The notes beneath the pieces are model-generated. The model was not told the DNA's origin and ran no database searches. It saw nothing but the letters and a program-made list of their open reading frames with translations. A DNA stretch of 64,000 nt from Pseudomonas ovata (GTDB lineage: Bacteria > Pseudomonadota > Gammaproteobacteria > Pseudomonadales > Pseudomonadaceae), in NCBI RefSeq assembly GCF_003131185.1, contig NZ_QFFU01000025.1:1-64000 (forward strand), in the 5' to 3' direction. A program made the translations under genes and the position numbers. Of the stretch, positions 25,876-35,071 are shown piece after piece (the first letter of the stretch is position 1; every line of letters starts with the position of its first letter).

Positions 25876-26181
25876 ATGGCCAAGAAGAGCATGAAGAACC
25901 GTGAGCTGAAGCGTCAGCTCACCGTTGCCAAGTACGCCAAGAAGCGTGCCGAGCTGAAAGCAATCATCGTCGATCTGAACGCAAGTCCAGAAGCGCGTTG
26001 GGAAGCGACCGTAGCTCTGCAGAAGCAACCACGTGATGCAAGCGCTGCGCGCCTGCGTAACCGTTGCCGCCTGACGGGTCGTCCGCACGGTGTTTACCGC
26101 AAGTTCGGCCTTGGCCGTAACATGCTGCGTCAAGCTGCTATGCGTGGTGACGTACCAGGTCTGGTCAAAGCCAGCTGGTAA
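25876..26181 (+). CDS. rpsN: 30S ribosomal protein S14 (zinc-free form)
   Basis: 30S head protein. The 101 residues have the long, cysteine-poor form without the CXXC pairs of zinc-binding S14. RLRNRCRLTGRPHGVYRKFG is the conserved C-terminal segment. A strong hairpin follows. Confidence 0.97.
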   Translation: MAKKSMKNRELKRQLTVAKYAKKRAELKAIIVDLNASPEARWEATVALQKQPRDASAARLRNRCRLTGRPHGVYRKFGLGRNMLRQAAMRGDVPGLVKASW

Positions 26182-26239
26182 CAACTGTCTAGCGTCGCCA
26201 GGCCGACGGGTCAAACCGTCGGTCAGTGCGAAGCCTGAT

Positions 26240-26273
26240 AATGAATCAAGCCCCTTTTGGGGCTTGATTCATT
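26240..26273 (+). terminator. Hairpin terminator between rpsN and rpsH
   Basis: A perfect 15-bp stem (26240-26254 with 26259-26273) and a TTTT loop. The T tail is short because the 3' arm also carries the -35 box of the next promoter. It interrupts the spc group after rpsN. Confidence 0.8.
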
Positions 26274-26292
26274 TCTGGCCTAGGTCTAGAAT
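26265..26292 (+). promoter_or_regulatory. Internal promoter for rpsH and downstream genes
   Basis: TTGATT (26265-26270), 16-bp spacer, TAGAAT (26287-26292). The -35 lies in the 3' arm of the upstream hairpin. The -10 region (TAGAATTGC) is the same as in the S10 promoter. Confidence 0.65.
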
Positions 26293-26393
26293 TGCCGGCT
26301 CGCCTGAGCCCGTGTTTTTCAATAAACCGGTGTTGCTCGGCGATACGTTGTAGCCGCAAGGCTAATATTTTTTGTATCAGGAGCGTCTAGCCC

Positions 26394-26786
26394 ATGAGTA
26401 TGCAGGACCCGTTAGCGGACATGCTAACTCGTATCCGTAATGCCCAGATGGCCGAAAAGCCCGTTGTAAGCATGCCATCCTCCACGTTGAAGGTGGCTGT
26501 AGCCAAAGTCCTGAAGGACGAAGGTTACATTGCGGATTACCAGGTCAGCGGCGAAGTCAAGCCTTCGCTGTCTATCGAGCTGAAGTACTTCGAGGGCCGT
26601 CCGGTCATCGAGGAAGTCAAACGCGTCAGCCGTCCAGGCCTGCGTCAGTACAAGTCCTCCGACGATCTGCCAAAAGTTCGTGGCGGTCTCGGTGTGTCTA
26701 TCGTCTCCACCAACAAAGGTGTGATGACGGATCGTGCTGCACGCGCTGCCGGTGTCGGTGGCGAAGTGCTTTGCACAGTGTTCTAA
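26394..26786 (+). CDS. rpsH: 30S ribosomal protein S8
   Basis: Binds central 16S rRNA; in E. coli it represses the spc operon at rplE. The 130 residues begin MSMQDPLADMLTRIRNAQM. It lies 212 bp after rpsN, an unusually wide gap for this cluster. Confidence 0.97.
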   Translation: MSMQDPLADMLTRIRNAQMAEKPVVSMPSSTLKVAVAKVLKDEGYIADYQVSGEVKPSLSIELKYFEGRPVIEEVKRVSRPGLRQYKSSDDLPKVRGGLGVSIVSTNKGVMTDRAARAAGVGGEVLCTVF

Positions 26787-26799
26787 GGGGGGGATAGGT

Positions 26800-27333
26800 A
26801 TGTCACGCGTAGCTAAGAACCCCGTCAAGCTGCCATCGGGCGTCGAAGTCAAACTCGTCGGTCAGCAGCTTTCGGTGAAGGGTACCAAGGGTACTCTTGA
26901 ACTGAACGTCCATTCGTCCGTTGAAGTTGTTGAAGAGTCCGGTGAGCTGCGTTTCGCTGCTCGCAACGGCGATCAACAGACTCGCGCAATGGCCGGTACC
27001 ACCCGTGCCCTGGTCAACAACATGGTCCAAGGCGTAAGCCAAGGCTTCGAGCGCAAGCTCCAGCTGGTCGGTGTTGGTTACAAGGCGCAAGTTAAAGGCT
27101 CGGTCCTGAACCTGGCACTTGGCTTCTCGCACCCGGTGGATTACGAACTGCCAAATGGCATCACCGCTGAGACCCCCAGCCAGACCGATATCCTGATTCG
27201 CGGTATCGACAAGCAGTTGGTTGGTCAAGTGGCCGCTGAGATCCGCGACTTCCGCCGTCCAGAGCCTTACAAAGGCAAAGGTGTGCGCTACGCGGACGAA
27301 GTCGTCCGTCGTAAAGAAGCCAAGAAGAAGTAG
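26800..27333 (+). CDS. rplF: 50S ribosomal protein L6
   Basis: Located near the factor-binding site. ATG 26800 gives 177 residues beginning MSRVAKNPVKLPSGVEV. The C-terminal signature PEPYKGKGVRYADE is present. Confidence 0.97.
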   Translation: MSRVAKNPVKLPSGVEVKLVGQQLSVKGTKGTLELNVHSSVEVVEESGELRFAARNGDQQTRAMAGTTRALVNNMVQGVSQGFERKLQLVGVGYKAQVKGSVLNLALGFSHPVDYELPNGITAETPSQTDILIRGIDKQLVGQVAAEIRDFRRPEPYKGKGVRYADEVVRRKEAKKK

Positions 27334-27343
27334 GGCATAGCAA

Positions 27344-27694
27344 ATGACCGTCAAAAAAGTTACCCGACTGCGTCGCGCTCGCAAAGCACGCCTGAAAATG
27401 CACGAACTCGAAGTCGTGCGCCTCTGCGTGCACCGCTCTTCGCAGCACATTTATGCCCAGGTCATCTCGGCCGACGGCAGCAAGGTCCTGGCAAGCGCCT
27501 CGACCTTGGACAAAGAACTGCGTGATGCTGCCACCGGCAACATCGAGGCGGCCACTAAGGTTGGCAAGTTGGTTGCTGAGCGTGCTAAGGCCGCTGGCGT
27601 ATCGCAAGTTGCTTTCGACCGTTCTGGCTTCAAGTACCACGGCCGTGTCAAAGCGCTGGCTGATGCTGCTCGTGAAGGCGGGCTGGAGTTCTAA
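27344..27694 (+). CDS. rplR: 50S ribosomal protein L18
   Basis: Binds 5S rRNA with L5. The 116 residues begin MTVKKVTRLRRARKARLKM and end GRVKALADAAREGGLEF. Confidence 0.97.
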   Translation: MTVKKVTRLRRARKARLKMHELEVVRLCVHRSSQHIYAQVISADGSKVLASASTLDKELRDAATGNIEAATKVGKLVAERAKAAGVSQVAFDRSGFKYHGRVKALADAAREGGLEF

Positions 27695-27697
27695 GTT

Positions 27698-28198
27698 ATG
27701 GCAAATAACGACCAAAAACGCGACGAAGGTTACATCGAGAAACTCGTCCAGGTTAACCGCGTTGCCAAGACCGTCAAAGGCGGTCGTATTTTCACCTTCA
27801 CCGCGTTGACCGTGGTAGGTGATGGCAAAGGCCGTGTTGGCTTCGGTCGCGGTAAATCGCGCGAAGTACCTGCTGCTATCCAGAAAGCTATGGAAGCTGC
27901 TCGTCGCAACATGATCCAGGTTGATCTGGACGGCACCACCCTGCAGTACGCTATCAAGTCCGCCCACGGCGCCTCGAAGGTGTACATGCAGCCTGCTTCC
28001 GAAGGTACCGGTATCATCGCCGGCGGCGCCATGCGTGCCGTACTGGAAGTGGCTGGTGTCCAGAACGTTCTGGCCAAGTGCTACGGCTCGACTAACCCTG
28101 TAAACGTGGTTCACGCCACTTTCAAGGGTCTGAAGAGCATGCAGTCTCCTGAGTCCATCGCTGCCAAACGTGGCAAGCGTGTTGAGGAGATCGTCTGA
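27698..28198 (+). CDS. rpsE: 30S ribosomal protein S5
   Basis: Controls decoding accuracy and mRNA entry. The 166 residues contain GKGRVGFGRGKSREVPAAI. Three bases separate it from rplR and two from rpmD. Confidence 0.97.
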   Translation: MANNDQKRDEGYIEKLVQVNRVAKTVKGGRIFTFTALTVVGDGKGRVGFGRGKSREVPAAIQKAMEAARRNMIQVDLDGTTLQYAIKSAHGASKVYMQPASEGTGIIAGGAMRAVLEVAGVQNVLAKCYGSTNPVNVVHATFKGLKSMQSPESIAAKRGKRVEEIV

Positions 28199-28200
28199 TC

Positions 28201-28377
28201 ATGGCTACCGTTAAAGTAACGTTGATCAAAAGCGTCGCCGGCCGTCTCCCTAACCACAAGCTGTGCGTTAAGGGTCTGGGTCTGCGTCGCATCGGTCACA
28301 CCGTAGAAGTCCTTGATACTCCCGAGAATCGCGGGATGATCAACAAGGCCTACTACCTGCTGCGCGTCGAGGGTTAA
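28201..28377 (+). CDS. rpmD: 50S ribosomal protein L30
   Basis: A 58-residue protein beginning MATVKVTLIKSVAGRLPNHK and ending YYLLRVEG. It fills the gap between rpsE and rplO exactly as in other spc operons. Confidence 0.96.
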   Translation: MATVKVTLIKSVAGRLPNHKLCVKGLGLRRIGHTVEVLDTPENRGMINKAYYLLRVEG

Positions 28378-28380
28378 TCG

Positions 28381-28815
28381 ATGAAACTCAATGATCTGAG
28401 TCCTGCTCCAGGATCCCGTCCTGAGAAGCATCGTCCGGGCCGTGGTATCGGTAGCGGTTTGGGCAAGACCGGTGGCCGTGGCCACAAAGGTCAGACCTCC
28501 CGTTCCGGTGGCACCATCGCTCCGGGCTTCGAGGGTGGCCAACAGCCTCTGCATCGTCGTCTGCCGAAGTTCGGTTTCGTTTCCCTGAAAGCCATGGACC
28601 GCGCAGAAGTGCGTCTGTCCGAGCTGGCCAAAGTGGAAGGCGACATCGTTTCCGTGCAGTCCCTGAAAGATGCCAACGTGATCAACCAGAACGTACAGCG
28701 TGTGAAAATCATGCTGTCGGGCGAAGTGACTCGCGCTGTCACCATCAAGGGTATCGCCGTCACCAAAGGTGCACGTGCGGCTATCGAAGCAGCTGGCGGC
28801 AAGTTCGAGGAATAA
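28381..28815 (+). CDS. rplO: 50S ribosomal protein L15
   Basis: Late assembly protein. The 144 residues have the Gly/Arg-rich N-terminal tail (HRPGRGIGSGLGKTGGRGHK). Its stop abuts the secY start. Confidence 0.97.
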   Translation: MKLNDLSPAPGSRPEKHRPGRGIGSGLGKTGGRGHKGQTSRSGGTIAPGFEGGQQPLHRRLPKFGFVSLKAMDRAEVRLSELAKVEGDIVSVQSLKDANVINQNVQRVKIMLSGEVTRAVTIKGIAVTKGARAAIEAAGGKFEE

Positions 28816-30147
28816 ATGGCTAAGCAAGGTGCTCTCTCAGCGCTCAGCAAAGGCGGGTTGTCCGAACTCTGGGCTCGACTGCGTTTCCTGTTCATGGCGA
28901 TTATCGTCTATCGGATCGGTGCGCATATCCCAGTGCCAGGTATCAACCCGGACCGGCTGGCCGAACTGTTTCGACAGAATGAGGGGACCATTCTTAGCTT
29001 GTTCAACATGTTTTCCGGTGGTGCACTGGAACGGATGAGCATCTTTGCACTGGGGATCATGCCGTACATCTCGGCATCGATCATCATGCAGCTGATGACC
29101 GCCGTCAGTCCGCAACTGGAGCAGTTGAAGAAGGAAGGTGAGGCTGGTCGTCGCAAGATCAGCCAATACACCCGCTATCTCACCGTCATCCTGGCCCTGG
29201 TTCAAGCTGTCGGCATGTCCGTCGGCTTGGCCGGTCAGGGCGTTGCGTTCTCTGCAGACTTCGGTTTCCACTTCGTGGCCGTCACCACCTTTGTGGCGGG
29301 GGCGATGTTCATGATGTGGCTGGGCGAGCAGATTACAGAGCGCGGTGTTGGCAACGGTATCTCGATGTTAATTTTCGCAGGTATTGTTGCCGGTCTTCCG
29401 AGGGCGATCGGGCAGTCTTTCGAGTCTGCACGTCAGGGCGATATCAACATTTTCGCGTTGGTCGCCATCGGGTTGCTGGCTGTAGCGATCATCGGTTTCG
29501 TGGTGTTCATTGAGCGTGGCCAGCGTCGCATCGCTGTGCATTACGCCAAGCGTCAGCAGGGCCGCAAGGTCTTCGCTGCGCAGACCAGCCACTTGCCGTT
29601 GAAGGTGAACATGGCAGGCGTCATTCCGGCCATTTTCGCCAGCAGCATTCTGCTGTTCCCGGCTTCGCTGGGGTCCTGGTTTGGTCAGTCCGAAGGTCTG
29701 GGCTGGTTGCAGGACATCTCGCAGTCGATCGCTCCTGGTCAGCCGTTGAACATTCTGCTGTTTAGTGCAGGGATCATTTTCTTCTGCTTCTTCTATACGG
29801 CGTTGATGTTCAATCCGAAAGACGTAGCGGAAAACCTGAAAAAGTCCGGTGCCTTTATTCCGGGCATCCGTCCAGGTGAGCAGTCGGCCCGCTACATTGA
29901 TGGCGTGCTGACCCGTTTGACCCTGTTCGGTGCTCTCTATATGACGGCGGTGTGCCTGCTTCCCCAGTTCCTGGTGGTCGCGGCCAACGTTCCGTTCTAC
30001 CTTGGCGGGACCTCGTTGCTGATCGTGGTCGTGGTTGTGATGGACTTCATGTCGCAAGTACAATCGCACCTCGTTTCGCACCAGTATGAATCCCTGATGA
30101 AGAAAGCCAACCTGAAGGGCTACGGTGGCGGCAATATGCTGCGCTGA
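28816..30147 (+). CDS. secY: Preprotein translocase subunit SecY
   Basis: Forms the protein-conducting channel. The 443 residues hold ten predicted membrane spans, including the plug region near [20 protein letters not shown]. It starts immediately after the rplO stop, so coupling is likely. Confidence 0.97.
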
Positions 30148-30175
30148 GAGACCCATAAGGTTCGAGGAGTTGGTG

Positions 30176-30292
30176 ATGAAAGTTCGTGCATCGGTGAAAA
30201 AGCTGTGCCGCAACTGCAAGATTATTCGCCGCGAAGGTGTCGTTCGAGTAATTTGCAGCGCGGAACCACGTCATAAGCAGCGCCAAGGCTGA
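30176..30292 (+). CDS. rpmJ: 50S ribosomal protein L36 (zinc-ribbon form)
   Basis: A 38-residue protein beginning [20 protein letters not shown]. The Cys-X2-Cys pair (11, 14), Cys27 and His32 make the zinc site of the C+ form, so it adds to zinc demand. It closes the spc group. Confidence 0.95.
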
Positions 30293-30310
30293 TTGTGAGC
30301 TGTGTTTAAG

Positions 30311-30347
30311 CCCAGCAGCTAGTGCGCTGCTGGGTTGATTATTTGTT
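30311..30347 (+). terminator. Hairpin between rpmJ and rpsM
   Basis: A perfect 9-bp stem (30311-30319 with 30326-30334) followed by TTGATTATTT. The tail also supplies the -35 box of the alpha-operon promoter. Confidence 0.7.
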
Positions 30348-30363
30348 ACTACAGCGATATTAT
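30335..30363 (+). promoter_or_regulatory. alpha operon promoter (rpsM onward)
   Basis: TTGATT (30335-30340), 17-bp spacer, TATTAT (30358-30363). The predicted leader before rpsM is ~53 nt. Confidence 0.7.
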
Positions 30364-30422
30364 CTCGCGCCCTATTTCTTGGCTTCCGGGGCGTAGGTAG
30401 CTGTCAACTGGAGTTCCACTGA

Positions 30423-30779
30423 ATGGCCCGTATTGCAGGCGTTAACATTCCGGATAACAAGCATACTGTTATCTCGCTGACCTACATCTACGGTGTTGGT
30501 CGCACCACTGCGCAGAAAATCTGTGCAGTTTCCGGGGTCAACCCGGCCGCAAAGATCAAGGATCTGAGCGACGAGCAGATCGAACAACTGCGTGGCGAAG
30601 TAGCGAAGCTCACCACTGAAGGTGACCTGCGTCGCGAAATCAACATGAAGATCAAACGCTTGATGGACCTGGGCTGCTACCGCGGTCTTCGTCATCGTCG
30701 TGGTCTGCCAGTACGCGGTCAGCGTACCAAGACCAACGCACGTACTCGCAAAGGTCCGCGTAAGCCGATCCGCAAGTAA
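30423..30779 (+). CDS. rpsM: 30S ribosomal protein S13
   Basis: 30S head protein contacting the P site and bridge B1. The 118 residues begin MARIAGVNIPDNKHTVISLT. Its Lys/Arg-rich C-terminal tail reaches the tRNAs. Confidence 0.97.
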   Translation: MARIAGVNIPDNKHTVISLTYIYGVGRTTAQKICAVSGVNPAAKIKDLSDEQIEQLRGEVAKLTTEGDLRREINMKIKRLMDLGCYRGLRHRRGLPVRGQRTKTNARTRKGPRKPIRK

Positions 30780-30809
30780 TCGTTTTAGCGTTTCGACAGG
30801 AATATAGTC

Positions 30810-31199
30810 ATGGCAAAACCTGCTGCTCGTCCTCGTAAGAAAGTCAAAAAGACAGTGGTTGATGGCATCGCCCACATCCACGCGTCTTTTAACAACACCA
30901 TCGTCACCATCACCGATCGTCAAGGTAACGCGCTGTCTTGGGCTACCTCCGGCGGTTCGGGTTTCCGTGGTTCGCGTAAGTCCACCCCGTTCGCAGCTCA
31001 AGTAGCCGCCGAGCGTGCTGGTCAAGCCGCGCTGGAGTACGGTCTGAAGAACCTCGACGTTAACGTCAAGGGTCCAGGCCCAGGTCGTGAGTCCGCTGTC
31101 CGTGCATTGAACGGCTGTGGCTATAAGATCGCCAGCATCACCGACGTGACGCCAATCCCGCACAACGGGTGCCGTCCGCCGAAGAAGCGCCGCGTGTAA
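30810..31199 (+). CDS. rpsK: 30S ribosomal protein S11
   Basis: Platform protein beside the Shine-Dalgarno helix. The 129 residues contain HASFNNTIVTITDRQGN and end PPKKRRV. Confidence 0.97.
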   Translation: MAKPAARPRKKVKKTVVDGIAHIHASFNNTIVTITDRQGNALSWATSGGSGFRGSRKSTPFAAQVAAERAGQAALEYGLKNLDVNVKGPGPGRESAVRALNGCGYKIASITDVTPIPHNGCRPPKKRRV

Positions 31200-31217
31200 T
31201 CCAGGAGACTGTAAGAA

Positions 31218-31838
31218 ATGGCTCGTTACATTGGTCCAAAATGCAAACTTGCTCGCCGTGAAGGCACCGACCTCTTTCTGAAGAGCGGTGTTCGCGCACT
31301 CGAGTCCAAGTGCAACATCGAAGCAGCTCCAGGCATCCACGGTCAGCGCCGCGGTCGTCAGTCCGATTACGGCACCCAGCTGCGTGAAAAGCAAAAAGTA
31401 CGTCGTATCTACGGTGTTCTCGAGCGTCAGTTCAGCGGCTACTACAAGCAAGCCGCGAGCAAGAAAGGTGCAACCGGTGAAAACCTGCTGCAACTGCTCG
31501 AATGCCGTCTGGACAACGTCGTATACCGTATGGGCTTCGGCTCGACGCGTGCCGAATCCCGTCAGCTGGTTTCGCACAAGTCCATCAGCGTAAACGGTCA
31601 GACCGTCAACGTGCCTTCGTATCAGGTGCGTGCTGGTGACGTTGTTGCTGTACGTGAAAAAGCTAAGAACCAACTGCGTATTGTCCAGGCTCTGGATCTG
31701 TGTGCCCAACGTGGCCGCGTAGAATGGGTAGACGTAGACACTGAGAAGAAATCGGGCGTTTTCAAAAGCGTTCCTGCTCGCAGTGATCTATCCGCCGACA
31801 TCAACGAAAGCCTGATTGTCGAGCTCTACTCCAAGTAA
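31218..31838 (+). CDS. rpsD: 30S ribosomal protein S4
   Basis: Primary 16S assembly protein; in E. coli it represses the alpha operon. The 206 residues begin MARYIGPKCKLARREGTDLF. The S4 domain is centred on RQLVSHKSISVNGQTVNVPS. Confidence 0.97.
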   Translation: MARYIGPKCKLARREGTDLFLKSGVRALESKCNIEAAPGIHGQRRGRQSDYGTQLREKQKVRRIYGVLERQFSGYYKQAASKKGATGENLLQLLECRLDNVVYRMGFGSTRAESRQLVSHKSISVNGQTVNVPSYQVRAGDVVAVREKAKNQLRIVQALDLCAQRGRVEWVDVDTEKKSGVFKSVPARSDLSADINESLIVELYSK

Positions 31839-31860
31839 GGGCTAGAAAATAGGTGCATCC

Positions 31861-32862
31861 ATGCAGAGTTCGGTAAATGAGTTCCTGACACCCCGCCATA
31901 TTGATGTGCAGGTTGTCAGTCCAACCCGCGCCAAGATCACGCTCGAGCCTCTCGAGCGTGGCTTTGGCCACACCCTGGGCAACGCGCTGCGTCGCATTCT
32001 GTTGTCCTCCATGCCCGGCTGTGCAGTAGTCGAGGCCGAGATCGACGGTGTACTCCATGAGTACAGCGCGATCGAAGGTGTACAGGAAGATGTCATTGAA
32101 ATCCTGTTGAACCTCAAGGGCCTGGCTATCAAGCTGCACGGTCGAGACGAAGTTACGCTGACCTTGTCTAAAAAGGGTTCGGGGGTGGTTACCGCTGCCG
32201 ATATTCAGCTGGATCACGATGTCGAGATCGTCAACCCCGATCACGTAATCGCTAACCTGGCGTCCAACGGCGTCCTGAACATGAAGCTCACCGTAGCTCG
32301 TGGTCGTGGTTATGAGCCGGCAGACTCGCGTCAGAGCGATGAAGACGAAAGCCGCAGCATTGGTCGCTTGCAGCTTGACTCTTCGTTCAGTCCGGTACGT
32401 CGTATCGCTTACGTGGTGGAAAACGCCCGTGTCGAGCAGCGTACCAACCTGGACAAGCTGGTTATTGATCTGGAAACCAACGGTACCCTGGATCCTGAAG
32501 AGGCTATCCGCCGCGCTGCAACCATCCTGCAACAGCAGTTGGCTGCGTTCGTCGACCTCAAGGGTGACAGTGAGCCAGTGGTAGTCGAACAGGAAGACGA
32601 GATCGATCCGATCCTGCTTCGTCCGGTTGACGATTTGGAACTGACTGTACGTTCGGCCAACTGCCTGAAGGCGGAGAACATCTACTACATCGGCGACCTG
32701 ATTCAGCGCACCGAAGTAGAGTTGTTGAAAACTCCGAACCTGGGCAAGAAGTCCCTGACCGAGATCAAGGACGTATTGGCCTCCCGTGGTCTGTCACTCG
32801 GCATGCGCCTCGACAACTGGCCGCCGGCAAGTCTTAAGAAGGACGACAAGGCCACGGCCTGA
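31861..32862 (+). CDS. rpoA: DNA-directed RNA polymerase subunit alpha
   Basis: Dimerises to scaffold core assembly; the C-terminal domain binds UP elements and activators. The 333 residues comprise the N-terminal domain with LERGFGHTLGNALRRILLSS and the C-terminal domain (about 250-333) with VRSANCLKAENI and NLGKKSLTEIKDVL. Confidence 0.98.
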   Translation: MQSSVNEFLTPRHIDVQVVSPTRAKITLEPLERGFGHTLGNALRRILLSSMPGCAVVEAEIDGVLHEYSAIEGVQEDVIEILLNLKGLAIKLHGRDEVTLTLSKKGSGVVTAADIQLDHDVEIVNPDHVIANLASNGVLNMKLTVARGRGYEPADSRQSDEDESRSIGRLQLDSSFSPVRRIAYVVENARVEQRTNLDKLVIDLETNGTLDPEEAIRRAATILQQQLAAFVDLKGDSEPVVVEQEDEIDPILLRPVDDLELTVRSANCLKAENIYYIGDLIQRTEVELLKTPNLGKKSLTEIKDVLASRGLSLGMRLDNWPPASLKKDDKATA

Positions 32863-32903
32863 TCGTCGTAATCACCGAACGAGAGTTTGGTAAGGAATGA
32901 ACC

Positions 32904-33290
32904 ATGCGTCATCGTAAAAGTGGACGTCACCTGAGCCGTACCAGCTCCCACCGCAAAGCCATGTTCCAGAACATGGCGGTGTCGCTGTTCGAGCACGAGC
33001 TGATCAAGACTACCCTGCCGAAAGCCAAGGAACTGCGCCGCGTTGCCGAGCCGCTGATCACTCTGGCCAAGGTAGACAGCGTTGCCAATCGCCGTCTGGC
33101 TTTTGACCGTACCCGTTCGAAAGAAATGGTCGGCAAGCTGTTCAACGATCTGGGTAAGCGCTACGCCACCCGTCAGGGCGGCTACCTGCGTATCCTGAAG
33201 TGCGGTTTCCGCGCTGGCGACAACGCGCCTATGGCGTACGTCGAGCTGGTTGATCGTCCTGTTGGCGGCGCTGTAGAAGCTGCTGAATAA
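32904..33290 (+). CDS. rplQ: 50S ribosomal protein L17
   Basis: The 128 residues begin MRHRKSGRHLSRTSSHRKAM. Last gene of the alpha operon; a terminator follows. Confidence 0.97.
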   Translation: MRHRKSGRHLSRTSSHRKAMFQNMAVSLFEHELIKTTLPKAKELRRVAEPLITLAKVDSVANRRLAFDRTRSKEMVGKLFNDLGKRYATRQGGYLRILKCGFRAGDNAPMAYVELVDRPVGGAVEAAE

Positions 33291-33311
33291 GACGTCAGTC
33301 TGATCACAAGA

Positions 33312-33336
33312 AACCGGGCCCTGTGCCCGGTTTTTT
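33312..33336 (+). terminator. alpha operon terminator
   Basis: An 8-bp stem AACCGGGC with GCCCGGTT, a 5-nt loop and six T. It ends the ~30-kb expression-machinery block. Confidence 0.93.
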
Positions 33337-33468
33337 GTGGCCTGTGAATAGCTATTGCTTATGCCTATCAACATTTAACAATCAATCAATTTACCCTTGT
33401 AACGATTCTGGACGATACTCTGCCTCATGCCGATTAGCCGGCTGCATCGAGCCTGAGGAATATAAATA

Positions 33469-34917
33469 ATGAGCCAGAATAGAACCCTTACCACCGCCAG
33501 CGGCGCACCCGTTGCGGATAACCAGAACTCTCGTTCCGCAGGCCCGCGTGGCCCTCTGTTGCTTGAAGATTTTCACCTGATCGAAAAGCTGGCCCACTTC
33601 AATCGCGAAAATATCCCTGAGCGCCGTGTGCACGCCAAAGGCTCGGGTGCCCATGGCACCTTTACCGTTACGCGCGACATCACCCAATACAGCCATGCCC
33701 GGCTGTTTGAGGCGGTCGGCAAACAGACGCCGATCTTCCTGCGCTTTTCCACGGTCGGTGGCGAGCGTGGCTCGGCAGACACCGAGCGCGACCCGCGCGG
33801 CTTTGCGCTCAAGTTCTATACCGAAGAAGGCAATTGGGACATCGTCGGCAATAACACCCCGGTGTTTTTCATCCGTGATCCGATGAAATTCCCCGACTTT
33901 ATCCACACCCAGAAGCGCCTGCCGCAAAGCAACCTGAAAAGTGCGCAGATGATGTGGGATTTCTGGTCGCATTCGCCCGAGGCGCTGCACCAGGTCACCA
34001 TCCTGTTCTCGGACCGTGGCATCCCCGACGGCTACCGCCATATGCACGGCTTCGGCAGCCACACCTACAGCCTGATCAATGCCGCCGGTGAGCGTCATTG
34101 GGTCAAGTGGCACTACAAGACCCGCCAGGGCATCAAGAACCTGCCGCCGGCTGAAGCCGCACGTCTGGCCGGTACCGACCCCGATTACGCCCAGCGTGAC
34201 CTGTTTGGCGCCATCGAGCGCGGCGACTTCCCGAAATGGCAGGTGTGCATCCAGCTCATGACCGAAGAGCAGGCCGCCAATCACTACGAGAATCCGTTCG
34301 ATGTGACCAAGACCTGGTCGCAAAAGGAATTCCCGCTGATCGAAGTGGGCGAGCTGGAACTCAACCGTAACCCGCTCAATTACTTTGCCGAAGTCGAGCA
34401 GGCCGCCTTCGGTCCGAGCAACATGGTGCCTGGCGTCGGTCTGTCGCCGGACCGTATGCTGCAAGGTCGCGTGTTCGCCTATGCCGATGCGCATCGCTAC
34501 CGTGTCGGTACCAATCACCAGCACCTGCCAATCAACGCTGCGCTGAGCCCTGTGCACACCTATCAGCGTGACGGTGCCATGGCCCTGGGTGACAACGGTG
34601 GTGCCGCACCGAACTACGAGCCCAACAGCTACGCCGATGCGCCCAAGCAGGCGCCTCGCTACGCGGAACCTGCCCTGTCGCTCAGCGGCACGGCTGATCG
34701 TCATGATCATCGCGAAGACACCGACTACTACAGTCACGCTGGCAAACTGTTCAACCTGATGAACGATGAGCAGAAAGCCCTGCTGATCAGCAACATTGCC
34801 GGGGCCATGGCCGGCGTCAGCGACGATGTGGTGCAGCGTCAGTTGCAGCATTTCTTCAAGGCCGATGCCGCTTATGGTCAAGGTGTTGCCAACGCATTGG
34901 GCGTAACCTTGAGCTAA
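33469..34917 (+). CDS. katA: Heme catalase KatA (small-subunit monofunctional)
   Basis: Converts hydrogen peroxide to water and oxygen. The 482 residues are a clade III-type size. The distal His (~55) lies in RRVHAKGSGAHGTF, the distal Asn (~128) in DIVGNNTPVFF, and the proximal heme-ligand Tyr (~338) in RVFAYADAH. No signal peptide is seen, so it is cytoplasmic. The good site GAGGAA lies 8-9 nt before the ATG. It stands next to the ferritin gene, as in P. aeruginosa (katA-bfrA), linking peroxide removal and iron storage. No OxyR site was resolved. Confidence 0.95.
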   Translation: MSQNRTLTTASGAPVADNQNSRSAGPRGPLLLEDFHLIEKLAHFNRENIPERRVHAKGSGAHGTFTVTRDITQYSHARLFEAVGKQTPIFLRFSTVGGERGSADTERDPRGFALKFYTEEGNWDIVGNNTPVFFIRDPMKFPDFIHTQKRLPQSNLKSAQMMWDFWSHSPEALHQVTILFSDRGIPDGYRHMHGFGSHTYSLINAAGERHWVKWHYKTRQGIKNLPPAEAARLAGTDPDYAQRDLFGAIERGDFPKWQVCIQLMTEEQAANHYENPFDVTKTWSQKEFPLIEVGELELNRNPLNYFAEVEQAAFGPSNMVPGVGLSPDRMLQGRVFAYADAHRYRVGTNHQHLPINAALSPVHTYQRDGAMALGDNGGAAPNYEPNSYADAPKQAPRYAEPALSLSGTADRHDHREDTDYYSHAGKLFNLMNDEQKALLISNIAGAMAGVSDDVVQRQLQHFFKADAAYGQGVANALGVTLS

Positions 34918-34934
34918 GTCGTAGTGATAAACAG

Positions 34935-34959
34935 AACCGCCCGCATTTGGGCGGTTTTT
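34935..34959 (+). terminator. katA terminator
   Basis: An 8-bp stem AACCGCCC with GGGCGGTT, a 6-nt loop and a T run. Confidence 0.92.
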
Positions 34960-35071
34960 CGCATCTGGATGTCCGATTTTCGCAGCTTTTTATCGAGTTA
35001 TTGCGTCAACGGTCGTGACCTTGGAGAAGCCTTGGTTCAAAATACAGCCTTTCAGTAGGAGATGGACGGCG

